From Terana coerulea (lineage: Eukaryota > Basidiomycota > Agaricomycetes > Polyporales > Phanerochaetaceae), in contig JAKOGH010000612.1 in assembly GCA_024811115.1 (NCBI GenBank), forward strand, positions 1 through 22,636: a stretch of DNA of 22,636 nt, read 5' to 3'. Made by a program: the position numbers and the translations under genes. Below the pieces are notes generated by a model. It saw nothing but the letters and a program-made list of their open reading frames with translations. It had not been told where the DNA came from and did not search any database. Positions 19,701 to 22,636 of this stretch are shown piece by piece (the stretch's first letter is position 1; each line of letters starts with the position of its first letter).

Positions 19701-20032
19701 CTCCCAAGTTGCCTTGAGACATTCTGAGGAAGGCATAAAGGCCAATAGGAGCCAGAATGCTATGATGAGCATCAGCAAGCAGGAGGTTAGGCAATGAGCT
19801 GAGCAATAACTCAAGGAGGAGAGTTCACATATTCATGACTGCCAATATAATATTAGCAGCATAGGCTCATTGTCATAATCTGCAATAGTCATGAGGCAGA
19901 AATCCTTGTGACACAGCAGCAGAGAGTGCCTGCAGCAGCATGACACTTGCACACTTATCAGTAATATGAACATCAGCACCTGCTATGCTATGTAAGCATA
20001 CCAAAACTAATTACAAATGCATACATCATATA
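16708..20032. other. Intergenic DNA, no convincing gene
   Basis: The longest uninterrupted frame is 17177-17563 (minus, 128 codons). It lacks an ATG at its start, is rich in Cys and Leu, and shows no motif. Other frames (17569-17850 minus; 17987-18190, 18850-19035 plus) are also unrecognised. Around 18700-19990 both strands contain coding-like text with TAA/TAG stops, suggesting one or more old transposon relics, but no frame can be tied to a family. CpG is rare. Confidence 0.45.
20025..20032. repeat. Left 8-bp target-site duplication (ATCATATA)
   Basis: ATCATATA directly precedes TAGTGATAAGCATG and is repeated exactly at 21153-21160 after the right end. Eight-base duplications are typical of hAT transposons. 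Confidence 0.85.
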
Positions 20033-21152
20033 TAGTGATAAGCATGGGTATACCTAGAGTATTCTGAGGCATACCTATATTCATAGCCATGGGTATAGGT
20101 AGCTTATTTACACACAGGCAAATGCACTACCTATGAGTATCTGTAGATATAGGCTCAAGATTACTATATAGACTTAGAGCAAGTATTAGTCAGAGCTATG
20201 TAGTGTATACTAGCTGCTATTAGCTATTTAAATGATTTGCATGCTTGCATAACAAAAAGAGATAGGGTTAAAGTTATAGCTTGGGTGTATAAGATAATAT
20301 ACACTTCTTTGCGCTTACATTCTTGAGGAATATGGCAGATAGGCCTTTTGCCTTAGTACAGTCTTGGAGCAGTACTCAATACAATTCAAATGAGCCCTTG
20401 GGCGTGCAAATTAACCCACAATTCAATGAGTTATGATAGATATAGTAGAATGAGCAGAAGGCAGGGTACCAGCAAACTCATTCTCACAGAGTACACCATG
20501 CAGCACTCTCGTCTTAACGCCATCTTAAAGCCTTTGTTTACGCCAAGCTCAGAAAGTTCACATTTGTAAGAATTAGTCAGGTATTTACTAAGATATAGTG
20601 ATATTAATCTGGCAGTATAGCCTCCACATCAGCAAGATGGCACCTGGTCTAGTGCATCTGAGGCTGTCTAAGAGGCCCTGGCATACTCTGGTAGAAAGTA
20701 CATGCTTAGAGCGCCTGCTGTAAAGCCGTGTCTATTTGACTCTTTGCAAACAGGACACACTTTAAGACACTTTGTTGAGATTAGTTGCAATCAAATCAGT
20801 AGCAACAGTATTGAAATCAGCTTCCTTTAGGTCATTTTGTCAACATTTCAGACTTTCCAGCAGCTCCAGGATGCTATAGCTACGTATTTGCCATCTTCCT
20901 AGTGCACTAACACTACTATATCTTATCAACTACTTGTCCAATTTGGACAATTAGTAGCTTTGGTATTAGAGACCCAAAACGAGCCAAAACATATTAGCTA
21001 GCCTCTGCACATACAGATACAATTTGTCTTACTATATAAACTGCTATAAATATGCCTAGGTATATAAGTACAAAAACTCACACCTGTACCTATATCCATA
21101 GTGTACCTATATTCATATCTGGCAGGTACACCCCTACTCATGCTTATCACTA
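20033..21152. mobile_element. Non-autonomous hAT element, 1120 bp
   Basis: Both ends read inward TAGTGATAAGCATG, 14 bases identical, then G or A and GTA. The first five bases TAGTG fit the hAT terminal pattern (YARNG), and the perfect 8-bp duplication ATCATATA supports the family. Subterminal copies of a TACCTATATTCATA-like motif occur near both ends (20074-20088, 21087-21101, 21104-21118); hAT elements often carry such transposase-binding repeats. The interior has no recognisable transposase, BED finger or dimerisation domain, so it would depend on an autonomous relative. CpG is rare, so this insertion is old. Confidence 0.85.
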
Positions 21153-21160
21153 ATCATATA
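21153..21160. repeat. Right 8-bp target-site duplication (ATCATATA)
   Basis: Exact partner of 20025-20032, directly after the right terminal repeat end CACTA. Confidence 0.85.
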
Positions 21161-21174
21161 TGTGAAGAGGCAGA

Positions 21175-21410
21175 CTACTTGTCTTTTACACGGCAATACA
21201 CCTACTCACACCGTAGGAGGAGAGGCAAGCTATGGTGGTGTATTAGAGTGCAGAGATAAGGTGTGCGGCAGTGGCAGTGACATGTTAGAGTGTAACAGAG
21301 AGCCAGGCAGCAGCAGCATATCTAAATGCAGAAGAGCTGAGTGGTGGTGGCATGTCGGGTGCAAAGAAGCAGGTGGCAGCGGCAGTGGCAGATTATTTAG
21401 AAAACCCTTC
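21175..21410. repeat. G-rich low-complexity segment with GGCAGT/GGTGG words
   Basis: The plus strand is enriched in GGCAGTGGCAGT, CAGCAGCAG, GTGGTGGTGG and GGCAGCGGCAGTGGCAG, unlike the AT-rich surroundings, and it keeps a few CpGs. A 117-codon plus frame (21162-21515) crosses it, giving a Gly/Ser/Cys-rich text, and the minus strand gives a Pro/Leu-rich text. Both look like products of the repeat composition, not a real protein. It is a degenerate simple-repeat region or relic exon. Confidence 0.45.
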
Positions 21411-21439
21411 CTTCTAATCTGTGCTTTATACTTCTTTTT

Positions 21440-21850
21440 TAGTGCTAAAGTGTCTATTATGCTCTTTTCCACTTTTTGTGAAATGTTTTTAAAAAAATAC
21501 AGCTCATTCAGCTAATTTACCTTTATTAGCTTGCTAAACAAGTTTTTGCCTTTTTAACATCTTAACCTGCTACTTATTAGTGGCTTTTTACCATCTAACT
21601 GACTTTTCGTTACTTACCAATGCCTTATTATATTCTTTCATTAGCTCATTTACTAAGTTTCTTTTTGCCTAATTTCTCACTATTTCATATTTTATCAATA
21701 GCTTACCATTATCTTCTTACTTATTTGCTTGTTATTTGTGCTATATTTATAACATTACCTAAAGTTTATGACACTTATTTTGCTATTGCTTTATTTATTA
21801 TTTAAACCCTTATTATATTATTATTATCAGCTAATTTAGTTCTTTCCGCA
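21440..21850 (-). other. Strand-asymmetric stretch, purine-rich on minus, possible ORF relic
   Basis: The plus strand is pyrimidine-rich over about 350 bases. The minus strand gives a lysine/asparagine-rich frame with pieces such as RNLVNELMKEYNKALVSNEK and QANKGKLAE, broken almost only by TAA and TAG. It could be a decayed coding sequence or simply compositional skew. No family is recognised. Confidence 0.25.
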
Positions 21851-22235
21851 CTTTTTTTGCTAATCAGCTAATATATATACTTTTAAAGTTAATGCAGCTA
21901 CAGTTCCCTATTTTAGCCTAGTTAGCATATAAATGTGTATTGAATTCCTGAACAGTCTAGTTTTCAAAGTGCACAAAGCCTTAAAGATGTTATCAATAAC
22001 AAGTCTAGAGTTCTTCAATATCACATTTATAACTCACTATATAAGCTCTATATAACTGCCAAAAAGGAGTTGCTTATGCTTGGATTGTCTATTTTTTAAA
22101 TATGACAGCCACAATTGAACAATAAGTTGTGATCACTTTAAATATTATAACAGCCCTAAAAGAGTGACTAATCTATTTTGTATGTTTTTGCTAATGGGTT
22201 GGGCTGAAAAGACAATTATAAAATATAAACACAAT
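21851..22235. other. AT-rich intergenic DNA, no gene seen
   Basis: No reading frame, inverted repeat or RNA gene could be supported. If the adjacent tRNA-like sequence is a SINE head, its body would lie here, but no tail repeat is evident. Confidence 0.5.
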
Positions 22236-22309
22236 GCACACACATAGACTTGAACCCAGGACTACCTTAGTTAACTCACCTAAAAGGTTAGCAACTGTGC
22301 TATAGCAGC
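22236..22309 (-). repeat. Degenerate tRNA-like sequence (SINE head or tRNA pseudogene)
   Basis: On the minus strand TAGCACAGTTGC (22302-22291) matches the RNA polymerase III A box at 11 of 12 positions, and GGTTCAAGTCT (22256-22246) matches the B box at 10 of 11. They are 34 bases apart, as in a tRNA gene without intron. Acceptor and T stems pair poorly, as expected if C-to-T decay has hit them, so it is not a working tRNA and I cannot assign an anticodon safely. A SINE head or tRNA relic is most likely. Confidence 0.55.
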
Positions 22310-22636
22310 TTGGCTGTATCCTTGCACATATTATTTATGACTTACTAGGCCTGTTAAAGCACTCTAAAGCCTTCGCATTTGGCATCACCTTCATCCCCTC
22401 AGTCTCTTATCTCTAACTAATATGTCAGCTGTGTAGTGATCACCTACTATGCTATCAGGACCCAAGCAACACTTCACAAGAACAGAGGGCTAGGTGATAA
22501 ACAGAGCAAGGCCGTGAAGGACAGGGGCTCCTTTACTATGCAAAATATGTGGCCATCTTACCACATTCACCACTGCTACTCGAACTGTCCACAGCTGTGT
22601 GCACAACTTATGGATGGCAGTTTTATAAATAAGCAC
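22310..22636. other. Intergenic DNA at the window edge, no gene seen
   Basis: Slightly less AT-rich than the surroundings. Both strands contain short coding-like text, but no frame has a recognisable motif and the region is cut by the end of the window. Confidence 0.4.

Noticed and set aside
21162..21515. 117-codon plus-strand frame
   Set aside because: Gly/Ser/Cys-rich text produced by GGCAGT and GTGG simple repeats. It begins inside the hAT flank and shows no domain.
1..22636. CRISPR array, bacterial operon or phage genes
   Set aside because: There are no regularly spaced direct repeats, no ribosome-binding-site-led gene series and no dense coding. The content is eukaryotic transposon DNA.

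Overview
This window looks like repeat-rich, gene-poor DNA from a filamentous fungus. The evidence is a Ty3/gypsy chromovirus that appears to self-prime, AT-rich flanks strongly depleted of CpG, and several decayed DNA transposons. I see no convincing intact host gene. I cannot name the species. The CpG loss fits methylation-driven decay and the TAA/TAG stops fit RIP-like C-to-T mutation; either an ascomycete or a basidiomycete is possible.

Layout. Positions 1-1163 are decayed AT-rich DNA. Positions 1169-9290 are one complete but broken LTR retrotransposon on the minus strand, flanked by a 5-bp duplication (CTTTC). In element order (right to left) it has: the 5' LTR with a TATA box, a primer-binding site matching the predicted 5' end of its own RNA, a leader, an unexplained broken reading frame upstream of gag, gag, protease, reverse transcriptase, RNase H, integrase with a GPY/F module, a chromodomain, a dUTPase-like domain, a polypurine tract and the 3' LTR. 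All coding domains are recognisable but are split by frameshifts and stops.

The retroelement landed inside an older decayed reading frame (about 9819-9296 continuing at 1163-961, minus strand). Removing the element and one target-site copy restores a continuous frame.

Positions 9296-22636 are older AT-rich DNA holding a long-TIR Tc1/pogo-like element (10699-11564), half of a relative (13381-13460), a diverged direct repeat pair (12133-12257 and 13987-14107), a long hairpin (13861-13920), a non-autonomous hAT element with a perfect 8-bp duplication (20033-21152), and a degenerate tRNA-like sequence that may be a SINE head (22236-22309).

The most interesting item is the retroelement. It combines integrase, chromodomain and dUTPase in one polyprotein, has a self-priming signature, and carries an extra upstream frame. 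The two LTRs differ mostly by small indels, whereas the old elements differ mostly by C/T and G/A transitions. Some frameshifts may therefore be assembly errors.
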